The translations under genes were made by a program, and so were the position numbers. The notes beneath the pieces are model-generated. The model worked only from the letters and a program-made list of their open reading frames with translations. It made no database searches and was not told the DNA's origin. From contig NC_132899.1 in NCBI RefSeq assembly GCF_030463535.1, forward strand, positions 16,470,490-16,534,489: 64,000 nt of DNA, in the 5' to 3' direction. This stretch comes from Salminus brasiliensis. Lineage: Eukaryota; Chordata; Actinopteri; Characiformes; Bryconidae. Below, piece by piece: positions 24,607 to 37,065 of the stretch (position 1 is its first letter; each line of letters begins with the position of its first letter).

Positions 24607-27600
24607 GTCAGACATGTTTTCGGTATGGAATATTCAGATTCATAAAACCTTTTGTCTCTTAATTTAGGGTTTCAGGAAGAGACAACATTTATCATGGTTG
24701 TAATAGTACACAAACGTCATGGTTCTGCTGAGGTAGTACAACATGTACTGTGTTAATTAAGCAATAAAATGTAACAAGAACTTTAGAAAACAATACCTCA
24801 ATTACCGTAGCGATACTCCTGAATCCACTACAGTTTCCGCAATACCATGCAAATCCTACAGCTTAAGGTTTTTGGATGGCACGCGCACTTGTGAAATTAC
24901 CGCATTTACCCTAATGTGTGTACCGTGTATTCTTCTTGTGACTGTGTGCACCGTATCATGACAGTGTGGTATGAATATATGTACTGTTACAACATTTAGT
25001 AAAGAGCTACAGAAAGTGAATTGGTGATAAATGGTTCGGGCAACATAAAAAAAAAAGTTTCATTGTTTAGTAGTTTTAGTGTTTAGTTCAGGGTATTGGA
25101 AGGAATTTACTTTAATCGTATGTGTTTGTCAACACTGCAGTGTAAAAAGACTTTGTTACCTACTGTGTTTACTCACTGACGGAGCAGTAGAGGGAAGTCA
25201 ATACATGCGTACGTACGTACATACATACATACAAAAAAAAAACAGCCAGCCAAACTGCAACTTGGAACTGTTCTCTGATATATTCCTGGACAGTAAAATA
25301 CCTGTAGTGTATTTGTGTTCTGCGTATTGTAGCACTGTAATACCTGGCTGCCTATTTAGTGCTATTAGACTGCCCCCTTGTGAATTTCTGTGCTGTGCAT
25401 CACCATGAGAAAGCCCAGTTCTTTTAACAAACATGTGTCTGCATGTTAAATATCAAGCACCAGGGTAATTGTAATCACTAATAATTGTTCCTTGTAATGT
25501 TCACACACTGAGAAGCAGGCTTCCAGCAGCTAGAATCCACTTAATTGTTTTTTCTTTAGGTTTCAGATTAAGTCCCCTCGAAGATCGGCCCTCACATGTG
25601 TGTCTTGCACACAGGTCACCCGTATACATTCTTGGTCTCCTGACGGTCTACTGGGATAGCTTTGATGAAGATGACAGGCTTGGCAGGCATCAGCTCCTTT
25701 AGGCTAGCATCAGCGATCGCATCTGACTGGTTTGCACCTGAAATGTTTCACTGTATGTTCCCACTATGTTTTATACCAAAGTGCGTACAGTCCAAGATCC
25801 GGTCCAGAGAGTCTGCAGCACTGTATTTAGTACTTTCCCTGCACTACTATTGTGATTTACACTCATGGAGTACTTGGTAAATTAGCTAATGAGTTGAATC
25901 AGAGCAGTAAGGCAAGGTAAACACTAAGACTGTGATGTATTGAGGCATTCCAGGGCTGAGTTTGGACATTTCTTGCTTTATTTAAAAAAAAAAAAAACTG
26001 TATGTTAAGGTCATGATCCAAAGTGGCAAATTATCATTACAATTAACATTGACTGAACAAAATTAAGAGTGTGGCCATGCTTGGAAAGTCCATAGATGAC
26101 TCTCACTCCTAGAAAGGTGGAACTGTACCATGTTCATGGGTAAGCTGTGTTCTCAGTGTATAAAGAATCATTTCATTAGCAGTTTACAATGTTGAATAAT
26201 TATTTATTTTTTTTATTTGCATTATTTTAAAAACCTAACTGTATTTAACATTTGCCTGTTAACATTTAACATTTGAAACCGATACCAGGTCTCTCATTTA
26301 ATGTTGTTTTTTAAAGTGTTGACATTGACATTGTTTTACAGTGTGGAAAGACCAATATGTATGATACAGAAATGCCCAAGAGCCTTGTTTTCTGTGCTAC
26401 TATAGTCTATAGTAGGTGGTTTAATGTTCTACTTGAAGCCTCGTTTGAGGCCAACTGGTCAAAGGATACAAGCCTTGAAAGAAAGCTAGTTCATTCTCCA
26501 TGTGGTACATGACGTTACATACTAATCTTCCTGCGTTTCTGTTCTCTAGGCACTGTTTTTGAAAAATAAAGGTTTGGCAATCTTTGAGTTATTTAACCTG
26601 TATTCTACAATATGAAGTTCTAAAAATAAAGTGTTAATTTATAGACTTTACATTATAAAGAAATTACACCATCCATAGAAAGGCTGTAGCACCCTCTCGA
26701 AATGGACTACAGATCTTTTTAGACCACTCCACAATCAGGCACATCTTTTCTAAAGGCCTGGCCATAAACTGCATGAACGCAGTGAGGAAAGAAAAAGTCA
26801 GCCAGACAAACTGTTGCAGGCATGTAAAGTCAGGTGTCCAACTCCAAAAGAAACAGAACGTAGACAGAGATTCTCAATACATTAATGCATATGTATATGT
26901 ACATTATGTGTATGTGTGTGTGTATGTGTGTATATATATAGATATAGATATATGTATATATATAGATATATAGATATACAATTGGTGATTGTGTAGCTAT
27001 ATGCAGAAAGTGTGTCAATATAAAGTATGTGCTCTAAATTAAACTGAGGGACGAGCGAAACCAGAACACATCCGACCATGTACTGGGCTAGATGCTGACG
27101 TTTGAATGGATGCAACCTGAGAAGTATAACTGCATACCACCTTCCCATCCTCTGTAGAGAAATGTAATATTTGGTGATGACTCTGGACAACCATTTCCAA
27201 GAAGAGGGCATTATCTAATTCTTTCTCTCCCTGAAAACCACCATCACAACCTCAATTATTACAATGCTTGGGCTGATTAGGGGTTAATGTTCAACAGACA
27301 TCTTGTCAACTTTACTTCCACTCCCCAAGCAATCACTAACCTAGGCAAAGCACACTGATAGTGAAGTGGTCACATCTCCACTGTTGAAAGAGTGAGACCT
27401 GTTCCTAACCATGCACTCTAAAATTACACCTCTCAGCCAGCACAGCATGGGAAGAACACAGAGCAAAGAGAAAAATCTCCAGGGTGCCCCAATTACATAT
27501 ATTCACACCAACAACTTGGATATTCTAGAAAGAGATTAAGTCTAAATAGTTAACAAGACAGTTAACTAATGACTCAAAAGGACACAGTTTGTATAACAGA

Positions 27601-29125
27601 CATACATACATTTCCTAAGGAAAAATAAACAGCTTTGATATTTGATAAGTTTTAAAAATGACACTGCAATGCCATCTGCTGGTAGAGACCCAGTGGCTTA
27701 TTTTTACATGACTTTAAATGGCTGGACTGCCCATTGTCATAGAAGCTCATACAGATTATCACACAGCTATGATTTATTGTCTTTATCCAAGAACACACAC
27801 ACACACATACATTATTTATATTCTTTTCTCTCAGCAGATTGGCTTCCATGAAGCAATGACTCCATGATGAAAGTACAAAAATGTCAAAATGTGAAAACAT
27901 ACAACCAAAGCTGTTTTGGTCAGCATAAATTAGCCTTGAGGCCCCCATACCCTTTCTCGTCTCAGTCGAATTATTTGGAGGTTGTCCCTAAATTGTTTTT
28001 GGTCCATTTAATGCCCTGAAGCTGAGCATTCACTACCAGGTTTTGCACTTAGTTGTAAAGGATGGAGGCATTCTCTGTAGACATGGAGTCACTAGGGAGA
28101 CACTGCTGCTATTTCTGCATCATCAGTAAGGAGTGTCAGAAGATCTTAAACTTCTGTGATGGGAACTGGGACCTGAGATGGACATATAAAAATAAAATGT
28201 GCAAAAAGGAATCATTTCACATATTCTAGGGTGGGAGATCACAGACCTTCAACGTGTTCAATTTGTCCAGCAAACGTCATCAAGTTCCCTCAAGCAAGGC
28301 AGCTAATATTTCTCTATGAGGTTGATGCGGTACTTCTAAAGTTCGAGTTAGCATGACACCACCACTAATGGTTGTTTTGACAAGAAGGAGATGAAGCTGA
28401 ATACAATCTAAACATGGTGTGTTTAGATTGATGTATATCAATTACACAGCTCACACATAGTGATTTTTTATTTTTTGAAGATTGTTTTTCAGCCCAATCT
28501 TAATTATGGTTTAGCGTCCCAAATTTACAAGACAATTATGAAGTACTTTTCTTTATAACTGTAATAGCATAAAAAAAAATACCTTAATTACCTCCAGCTT
28601 TCTCTACCTTTGCAATTAAACCACATCCCAACTACCAGGAACCGGTTCTAAATGCAAATGACAGTCCTAGAGCATGCTTGTGATTGCAACTTTGAACAGT
28701 TAATCTGAGGATTAACTGTAACACACCGTTTAACACTGTAGCGGACAACAAATTCCAGAGTTATCATCAGGAGCTTCTTTTAATCACAAATGTGGTTTCC
28801 CCAGCACTTTTGAGGCAGATTTGAAAGTGAAATAATAATTTACACTCCAGACCAAACATTGTTATAAACAATATCTTGAACACGCCTTGTCTAACTCTGA
28901 AGACCTTTTGTTACAGTGAACCTTCACCACTCACTGCATTGTTACTTGACAATATCTGGGCTTACTATCTGTCAAAAACTCAATAAATGTAGAGCATGTA
29001 AAAAAAAAGAAAAAGGAATAAGGTCACAAAAAAACAATTAAAATAAAGATCTAGAGTTACTGGACAAAGGAAAGTCCTTTCATTTCTCTAAGCAAGAGAG
29101 TAGAGATAAGGCTTTGCTAGCGCCT
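24607..29125. other. Intergenic region between pgs1 and trub1
   Basis: The two genes converge here. I see poly(A) signal candidates for pgs1 near 24763, 26564 and 26623, and for trub1 (AATAAA on the minus strand) at 28472-28467. There are also TACG/TACA repeats at about 25205-25232 and a TG/TA tract at 26900-26980. No exon is supported. Confidence 0.5.
26900..26980. repeat. Compound (TG)n/(TA)n/(GATA)-like tract
   Basis: TGTATG/TGTG repeats pass into TATATA and ATAGATATAT units over about 80 bp. Confidence 0.85.
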
Positions 29126-31240
29126 CTAGTCATTGTGATCTCCACTGGCACTTTTAGCTGAGTCGTGATTGTGATCTCCACCAGAACTTTCAGAGCCAGG
29201 CTGGGTGGGTTTACTATATGGTTTTCCTTTTTTGCTGCTGTTCTGCTGAGATGCAGGCTCTGGGCAGGGCTGTAAGGACTGAGAAATGTCCTGAAAGGTC
29301 CAGCATTCCTCCCTCAACACATTCTCTTCCAGTGTAAACTGACCCTGCTTAGTCCTGGTCAGTTCCCGAACATGGGCACATGAATTGAGAGCTGCACAGA
29401 AGGTGGAGAAAGAAAAATAACACACAGGGTTAGAAACATTTTTTTAAACATGTAAAAGATTGTGTCTCAAATTAGACTTTTTTTTTTTTTTTTTTTTTTG
29501 CACACTACCTTTTCCCAGATCATCCACCAGGCTTCTGACATAAAACCCTCCACCACACTCAACATCTGTCAACGTAAACAAAACACAGTGGACTAAATAA
29601 CTGTAGTGGTTTAAAGGAGCACACACACACGCACACGCACGCACGCACACACACATTTATATTTACTGCAAGCCCATCTCACTCCACCACCTTTTGAGGG
29701 TTTTTTTCTGCACTGCATTTGTGTTTGAGGACAAATAGTATAGAAATGACTGAAACGCAAAAACATGAGGAACTGCTCTTTACATAGACCAACTAATTAA
29801 ACTCAGTTTCATTTTAGGTCATTCTTGTTTTCTTTTGCTCAGGGCATTTCCGTAACTTCTTGGTTCATTTTATGATTTATAGCAATGTTTGGTGGACTAT
29901 TAAAGTGTTTGTGATAAAATGTGCTGTTATGGCAAAATAACACGGTTGGAATTTTTTTTCAACCAATCGGCTTGCGTGGCTGTGGCTAACTGCTGTATAA
30001 TAATCAAAAATACATAGTAAAATAAAATAAAATCACAATGCATATTTAAGTATTATAAACACAGAATTTTTCTGGTATTTTTCTCAATATTTTAATTGCT
30101 TTTGTGAAAAAGGGATTAAAGACTTAGAATTGAGTTCAAGATTTAACAATCACATGTGAAATAAGGACTACTAGATATTTATTTTTATTATAACTTTTTC
30201 ATTTTTGGCATAATACAGCTTTCTCCATAATTCAAGAATCATCCACAGTTCTGTCCATCATTAGGTTTACAAAACAATATTTTTTAGAATTGAACTACAT
30301 ATCTAACTCCAACCTAATGTAATGAAAGCACTGGTTCTAAACAATGATATGTAACTAAAATAAACATCATCTTAAAATCTTTACTAACCTAAAGTGAAAT
30401 GCGGCAGATTGAAGTCTTGTACTGAGAGGTTGTAAACTGTTACTGGTCGTGCGGGCTTAGCCTCTACTTCATGCCCTTGCTTTAATAAGACAGAAAGGCG
30501 CTTGCCGTCTTTTTTCAGTGCAGAATACCTACAAGATCAAAAGGATTAGAATGTATTATTATTCATCGTCATTTCCCAGCGCTTCACTGGAACACATACT
30601 GTGTGTTTACAGGAACCCACAGCAAAAAAACCACAACACACATTGGTGCCATTCATTCTTAGGTAAACAAACACACAAGTAACCACAAAGGGCAATATGG
30701 AGGTCTTGTCCATATACTGTACAATAAGTTGATAATTATGTGACAAGCCCACTGACAAAAACTTTACAGTTGTGGTCTGCTTAATACAAAACAGGTGGCC
30801 CACACAAACAGAGAATCCACTCTGTGGGCATAATAATCAGGTTCCAGTTGCATTCTGATTTACTATCTCTAATGTCCATGCGCTACCATGCAACCGTTTC
30901 TGTAGGCCAAGATTAATTGTACACGTTCAAACACTGCATTGTACATTTCTTTTTGTATTTTGTGTAAATGTAGTGTATATATTGCTATTTGTATTTGTAT
31001 ATATAGTATTATCTTTGTATTTATTGCTTATACTTTTATTTAGGTTACACAAGTTAGGTTATTTTATTTGACAAAGCTAAATCTTCTTTCCTTATTTTAT
31101 TTCATACATTTTACCTTATATTCTATCCTGTTTCATTTAAGTGGACAGTTATCAAAGCTTTTCACTGCCAAGTGTAGCTATGTATGTGAAATAAAACTTT
31201 GAACTTGAGCTCTGAACATCTCTTCAACTTTCATTAGTGT

Positions 31241-31272
<32 letters not shown>

Positions 31273-32432
31273 AATGCGAAACAATATGGTACAAGATAGC
31301 AGAATGGTATGACAGTGACTTACAGAGGAGGGACCTGCATGATTTCCCCAGTAAATTCCTTTAGCTTCTCTTGTAAAACCTCACTTGTGATGTGATCTTG
31401 AAAACGAAAACAGATGTTGTGACTTTTAATATATTTAAATCTTGCTTGCTTCTACAAATATAACATCAAATTTACTGTACCATAGCCCTTCTCTTGAACA
31501 ACATTTCCTGTGCAATCCAGGGTGTCCGTTGCTTTGCCCAGCTCTCCAACAGCGGTGTATTTCTGTTTTTTTTTTTTCCCCAGAAAACAAAAAAACAAAA
31601 AGTTACAGCCACACTCTATAATCTATAATGTACACCAGAAAAGGGAATAAACAACAGTGTACCTTAGATCCAGCAAGCATTGTGGTGAGCATCTTAGTCC
31701 CTTCACCAATTCCAACCACTGCAGGAAAGACAAACCGCATTAAAAATGGGCCTGTTCTTTTTTTTTTTTACCCCTGCATGTGATGGTTTAATTGCATAAC
31801 CTTACCCAGGACACCAGAAGCATTGCTGTCTAGGGTCCCACCATGGCCAATCTTTAAGACTTGCTTCTTCCTTTTCCGACAGTTCGGATTAACTACACCA
31901 GCCTCTGAATAAATGAGAAGAAGCAGTCAATACAAGAAACCACAACACTAAGGGACTAAGGGACTAAAACCTGTAGGCAGCTCACAATTCAATTTCAATT
32001 TTGATTTGACTGAAGTATTTAATAAAGGGCTTGAACTGTTCATCTCATTCAACTGATCTAACCTAAACTACATAAATAAGTAAATAAAACAATACATGAC
32101 ATCAGAAATGTTTGCTAGTGTTATTTTTTTTATTAATAGTCTATGTAAATGTTATTTAGGAGATTTATAGAAACCATACATCGAGATCATAATAATTGAT
32201 CATTTCTCAGTTCGTCACAAACCTGTTTCCTGCAGAGGCTCATTATGCAGCTTAGCTTTAGCTAGTAACCGCTTCTCTACAGTAAGCAGTAGTAAAATAA
32301 CAGGGTACCTTTTAAAAGCTTGTGTTTTAGCGTGTTTAACACATCGGCAGAAGTAGGTCCCTGTTTCTTATATATGGCGAAAATGCCATTTAAAGACTGT
32401 AACTTGGATAAAGTAACGTTGTTGACAGCCAT
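29126..32432 (-). CDS. trub1: TruB-type tRNA/mRNA pseudouridine synthase 1 (TRUB1), nine coding exons
   Basis: TRUB1 isomerises uridine to pseudouridine, classically U55 in the T-loop of tRNA and U in similar mRNA stem-loops. Exons on the minus strand are 32432-32309, 32276-32223, 31904-31806, 31718-31663, 31562-31481, 31396-31324, 30528-30389, 29565-29509 and 29391-29126. They total 951 nt with all phases matching (316 residues; human 349, which has a longer N-terminus). Visible blocks are KKQGPTSAD, the catalytic loop GHGGTLDS with Asp85, [25 protein letters not shown], and [11 protein letters not shown] followed by [10 protein letters not shown]. The C-terminal tail is Ser/Asp/His-rich and diverges. 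The ATG at 32432 is chosen because it is the first in frame before the conserved [14 protein letters not shown]. Its 5' flank faces the region toward 33.6 kb. Confidence 0.96.
30929..31206 (+). mobile_element. LINE 3' tail fragment (L2/CR1-like) in trub1 intron 6
   Basis: The stretch ends TATGTGAAATAAAACTTTGAACTTGA, preceded by TTTTCACTGCCAAGTGTA. This resembles the 3' end of fish L2/CR1-type LINEs with their AATAAA-TTGAA tails. There is no reverse-transcriptase open frame, so only the 5'-truncated tail remains. Confidence 0.55.
31241..31272. repeat. (ATC)n microsatellite
   Basis: About ten ATC units lie between trub1 coding exons 6 and 7. Confidence 0.92.
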
Positions 32433-32459
32433 GCTCTCCTGCAGCCAGGCGCACGAAGA

Positions 32460-32467
32460 TGACGTAA
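32460..32467 (-). promoter_or_regulatory. CRE/ATF-like site near the trub1 start
   Basis: TGACGTAA lies about 28 nt upstream of the trub1 ATG and fits CREB/ATF-type sites of housekeeping promoters. This is a motif-only call. Confidence 0.3.
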
Positions 32468-32578
32468 TCTGACCGACAGGGTCCCCGCGCAGTACCCTTA
32501 TATTCCTGTAGTCTGAGCTCGGGCTGGGGTTTAGAGGAGCTGCAGCTGATTACACCAAAGACCTCCATCCACACTGTG

Positions 32579-32622
32579 CACCAGCACCAGCACCAGCACC
32601 AGCACCAGCACCAGCACCAGCA
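32579..32622. repeat. (CACCAG)n hexanucleotide array
   Basis: About seven perfect CACCAG units lie roughly 150 nt upstream of the trub1 start codon, in its 5' UTR or core promoter. Confidence 0.95.
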
Positions 32623-34214
32623 CACATGAGAAGACTGAGACTTTCTTCCACCTTTCTGTGAAGTGATACACTGTGTTCACTTCTCTCTACACGGTGTGAA
32701 ATCCCTTCCAAATTAAGGTTTCACTCCATACGTTTTTTTTTTCATGTGAAAAACGAAGAATTACATTAATATGGACGCTTATAATGCATGTATTACCTTT
32801 TTAGTGGTGTTGTAAAACATTAAAATTATAAATTTAAATTAATTTTATAATAAATGCTTATGGGAAGGAATAAAAACCTAAATGTTTTATGTAATTAATT
32901 ATTATTAATTAATACTATAATAACTATAGTGTTCCCTATGGGGTTGGAGATCAAGAAGATTTGAGCATGTGAGTTGGATGTAAGGGTGGTGTTCATCTTG
33001 CCTCCAACAACCCAGTCAGTCCTCGGTCTGACTGTCCTGTATGTGGCCCTTTCCCCCATTTATTTCTTCGTTTAGTACCTTTAACGTAAACCTCCTTTAA
33101 TAAATATATGACTTTGGTGTCTCTGTTGTGTTTAACTTCAGTCTAAAACGCTAGGGGTAAAACTTTAGGGGGAAAGAGGAGTTGGTAACACCGCTGTATA
33201 AAGAGCAGGACACTTCATCGCAGATAATTAATAGTCTAAGTCTTAACCAGTAACTTCTGTGGCAACTGGATGTTGTCTTGTTTCCATTTTCCCCACAAAG
33301 GTAGGCAAAAATATCGCTTATTTGTGGCTCTGTCTTTGTTTATTGTTACCTTAATCATAAAGAATATCAAGATCCTAGCTAACAAAAATCAGTCGTCTTA
33401 CACCTCCTCCTTTAAAATGACTTTCAGCTTTTAGACTTTCAACTAATAATGAAAATGTGGAAAGAGTCGTTGGCCAAAAGTCGACCTCGACCCGCAGACC
33501 CACTGAAGTCGAATAATCGGCTCTTTTAGGGTTGATTCTTCACCACTCCAAAAGCACTGGCTGGAAAAGCAGTGTAGACCAAGGAATACGATAACAGCGG
33601 CATGGAGGATCTGTAAGAATCTTATATAAACTTTTATAAAATGTATTTTAGTCTTAATGTCATATTTTTTATTATAAATGTCCGTCTAGCTGCTGATACT
33701 GTCGGCTAGCTAGTGCTAATTTTTGACAATTTAGCTAGCGCAGGCTAACTGACTCTTCCGGTCTAACTAAATGACTCGATTGTGGACGCCGTGTTAAGTG
33801 GTAAAAATAAGGTACGTGATTCAAATATAATGCCAAGGTAAGCGTGAACAACTCAACCGTGTATCAAGTTAATCTTAACTAAACTGAAATATGAGTTAAA
33901 ATGTTGTATACAGTTCCGTTTACTCCGAGAGCATGACTAGCGAGTTAGTTTAGTGAACGTTAGCTGGCGGCTAGCCTGGGTGCTTCAGCTCAGTTGGGTA
34001 AAACCCACTGAACGTCTTTCAGCAGCTCGAAACAACCCAAATGTGAGGTTTTTCTTACTGCAGTAAACTTTAAATATTTGACAGATCACTAATTTGGTGA
34101 GTCTTGAGCTTCAGCGGCACAAAACCAATCAAGTTGAGGAGAAGAAACCCTGGAATTCATTGGTTTGGTCGTGTGAGTTTAATGTATTAAAGTTGAAATA
34201 TTAGTGCAAACGAG

Positions 34215-34346
34215 TCACAGTACCAATTGCACTTTCTGCAGTCTGCCCTGTACTGTATTGCTTTTGTTCTCGTTTTGTTCCATGTTGCACCTTCCTGAAA
34301 AAAACCCGTACAGAGCTGAGAGGACAATAAAAGCCTGTTGACTTGA
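34215..34346 (+). mobile_element. LINE 3' tail fragment (L2/CR1-like)
   Basis: TTGCACTTTCTGCAGTC and CATGTTGCACCTTCCTG, followed by GAGGACAATAAAAGCC, resemble the 3' end of fish L2/CR1-type elements. Only the tail is present. Confidence 0.5.
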
Positions 34347-34488
34347 TTTTCTCACTGCTGCTGAGAAATGGCTGTTGACCCGAGTCTCAACACGTGATCA
34401 GTGTAATCACACCAATACTTAAGTAAAGGTTTACAACAAATATGCTTAATCAATAATCAAGTTTTAATAGCTTGACAAACATATTGTC

Positions 34489-34491
<3 letters not shown>

Positions 34492-34520
<29 letters not shown>
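34492..34520. repeat. (TG)n microsatellite
   Basis: About 13 TG units. Confidence 0.9.
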
Positions 34521-35849
34521 ACGTGTGACCCGTTGCTCTCTCTCTTTCAACATGTTGAACCTTTTGAGAAGGGGTCCAAATGTAAAATGATTCGAATCCC
34601 GACACTGAGTCGGCTCGTGAGTCGGGAACTTTTTGAAACGTATCAAATCAGAATGTGATTATTTTGGTTAGTTAGGCTTTCACACAGTAATTGTTACAAT
34701 CAGTACTTTAGTTAAATACACAACTAATTATGTACTCAAGTTTATAATGCACAAGTTTATAATGTAGATGTTTCACTTCATTAAGAACAGAGTCTTTTTC
34801 AGGCTTCAGTGTTGTGGTTGACAGACACTTAAAATGTGTTTGCTAGTCATTGTGTGTGAGTATGCGTTTGAGATGTACTAGAAGAATAAATATAGTAATG
34901 GATATTTTCTCCATATGAAAATGCTTTTCCCTTTTTTTTTCTTTTTTTTTTTGCTGTTTATTTTGTGCTGATGTTGTTTTTGTATGGTGGCCATTGGTTC
35001 CTAAATGATCGCACAAATGGTCAGTCTGAGTAGACCTCCTGGATAAGTTGGGTTATATCTGTAACGCCGGGCACATGATGATGGTTTCTGTCAGGGTTTG
35101 ATAAGAGTAGAGACCTAATTATGCAATGAAGTGATGGTTAACAAGGTTAATCTTGTTAACTTTCTGCTCTGTAAGTATTTTGTATTTATTTTTCAGGCAA
35201 ACCTTGAAAAACTGCTTGCACCATTCCAGAAACACGGCCATGCATCCACACCTACTTCTTCAAGCAGTCATCTAATCAGCCCAGTCGAGTGGCAGCACTG
35301 AAATGCTTTAAATCACAAAGTGTTCAGCGACAAATGAAGCTTCTGGAAGGAACACAATCTTTGTTTGCCTTGGTTAAATAACATTTCCCCCGCTGAATGT
35401 TTTCCCACAACAAAACTTGCAAGTACTCACTTCTCAGTAACTTAATGACCAACATTTTGTTCATTTGGGGGAAGCGGTGTAAAATATTAAGGTGGTCTAA
35501 CTAGACGATGTAATCCAGAGTTGTGAACTGTTTGATTTGGTGAAAATGTCAGACTTTGTTGTACCAGTCTTTATATTAATGTTAATTAATCATGAAGTTT
35601 TATTTTAGTGTAGAATGAACTAAAATGAGCTGTTCAGCCAGTTGCTAAACAATTAAGCTTAACCACCTTTATTTTTTTTTTCATTTATATTTTTCAGCGC
35701 AGTTTACACAGTTTTATTTTGTTTTTTTTTGTCTGTTTTACCCTTCTGCACTTTAAATTACAGATTCAGTTCCTCTGTACTCTGCAAATTACAATAAAGC
35801 AATCACTCTGTCTGTCAGACTTCTCTGCTGTGAGCTGTAGTGAGGGAAA

Positions 35850-35925
35850 ACACACTGTACCTTGAGCTTGAGTTTAAGCGTCTTGAACGCTTGGGCAGGA
35901 GGAGGTCCCTGTTTCTTATGTGAGG
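35850..35925 (-). pseudogene. Partial duplicate of trub1 exon 1
   Basis: Read on the minus strand, this stretch translates as IASHKKQGPPPAQAFKTLKL, then KLK before a donor-like AAG|GTACAG. It parallels the trub1 exon 1 segment that contains [20 protein letters not shown] and ends before GTACCC. A 17-bp block is identical (35903-35919 and 32355-32371). The frame upstream meets a TGA without an in-frame ATG, and no later trub1 exons are seen between here and the trub1 locus, so it is a decayed fragment about 3.5 kb upstream of trub1. Confidence 0.6.
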
Positions 35926-36034
35926 CGATGTTAACGGTTCGGACCACCAGGTGGCGGCAGTCGCGCTGCAGATTCCCTGCTCTTCACTCTGACTTTGGGC
36001 CCCATTAAAAGATAACGCGTTGGTCCTCACCACC

Positions 36035-36313
36035 ACAAGGTAAAGGTAAAGGTGCACGTATTTGTCACTGTACTGTACACTGTACAGCGAAATGTGTCCT
36101 CCGCATTTAACCCATCTGGTAGTGAACTCTCACACACACACGTGTTAGGGGCAGTGAGTACACACACACCCCCAGAGCGGTGGGCAGCCAACTCCACCGC
36201 CGGGGGAGCAGAGAGGGTAAAGGGCCTTGCTCAAGGGCCCAACAGTGGCAGCTTGCCGAGCCCGGGAATCGAACCCACAACCCTGTTATCAATATCCCGG
36301 CGCTCTAACCTGT
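36035..36313 (+). repeat. SINE-like dispersed repeat
   Basis: GCGAAATGTGTCCTCCGCAT followed by TTAACCCATC, GTGGGCAGCCAACTCC, GGGCCTTGCTCAAGGGCCCA and GGGAATCGAACCCACAACCC match a very common teleost repeat. The last block resembles a tRNA B box. It has no coding capacity. Confidence 0.75.
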
Positions 36314-36486
36314 TTGGTCTCATTAATTATTATTATGATCTAGTGTTCCTCCTGTTATAGTCTGTAGGGCTTTTTATTTAATTGTTGAAAAACTGCAATA
36401 CAACGCATAAATAATATTGTAGCATCCTCAAGAAAGAAGACGGATGAAAATAAGTTAAATATTTACTGTTCTTTACTGTCTTACAT

Positions 36487-37065
36487 ATACAGCTCCACAA
36501 AAAAATAAAGAAACCCCCCCCCCTACATGATCAGTTTCTCTGGTTTTACTATTTATAGGCAATGTGTTCAGGGAAATTAACGATGTGGTTATTTCATAAA
36601 CCATGGACAACATTTCCCCTAAATTCCAAATAAAAATATTGCTATTTAGAGCATTTATTTGCAGAAATGACAACTGCTCAAATAATGCAAAGAAATGATG
36701 ATAATTATAATGCAATAAAGAAGTTATTATTGAAATTTGAACAACACAGTACTAATATCTGAACTTTGAGAGCATTCAGAAATCACTGTGGTGAGATAAC
36801 CTTGACTGCCATTTACAGCTTTCATGTCTTGGCAGGCTCTCCACTAGTCTCTCACATTGCTGTTGCACGATTTTATGCTATTCATAGTCTGCAAATTCAG
36901 GTAACTCCGCTTTTTTTGATGAAATCAAAAATTAATACATGCAATAAATGGCTACCATACACGTAGAGATGCAAATTTAAGAAACAAAAGATGAAGTGGT
37001 CTCAATTTAGGCAGAGTTTTAGGTCTCACGTTCAGTGGTCGGGAAAACCCTTAGCTTTTATAAAG
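36487..37065. mobile_element. Fragment of a Tc1-like transposon
   Basis: The left end TACAGCTCCACAAAAAAATAAA, then TTCCAAATAAAAATATTGCT, TTTATTTGCAGAAATGACAA and CTTGGCAGGCTCTCCACTAG, match the terminal and C-terminal-coding region (in antisense) of a widespread fish Tc1 family. The transposase part is mostly lost. Confidence 0.7.

Larger units (their letters stand above)
33602..35815 (+). ncRNA. Candidate small spliced transcript divergent from trub1
   Basis: An ATG at 33602 is followed by a donor ATCT|GTAAGA (33612/33613). A TTATTTTTCAG acceptor at 35196 opens a last exon with a strong poly(A) signal AATAAA at 35793-35798. Splicing 33612 to 35197 would join a short 29-codon frame starting MEDLQTLKNC. 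I do not recognise that peptide, so a non-coding RNA is at least as likely. No transcript evidence is available. Confidence 0.3.

Noticed and set aside
32368-32625. Minus-strand frame with repeated Cys-Trp
   Set aside because: It is the translation of the CACCAG array in another frame, overlapping the trub1 5' end.
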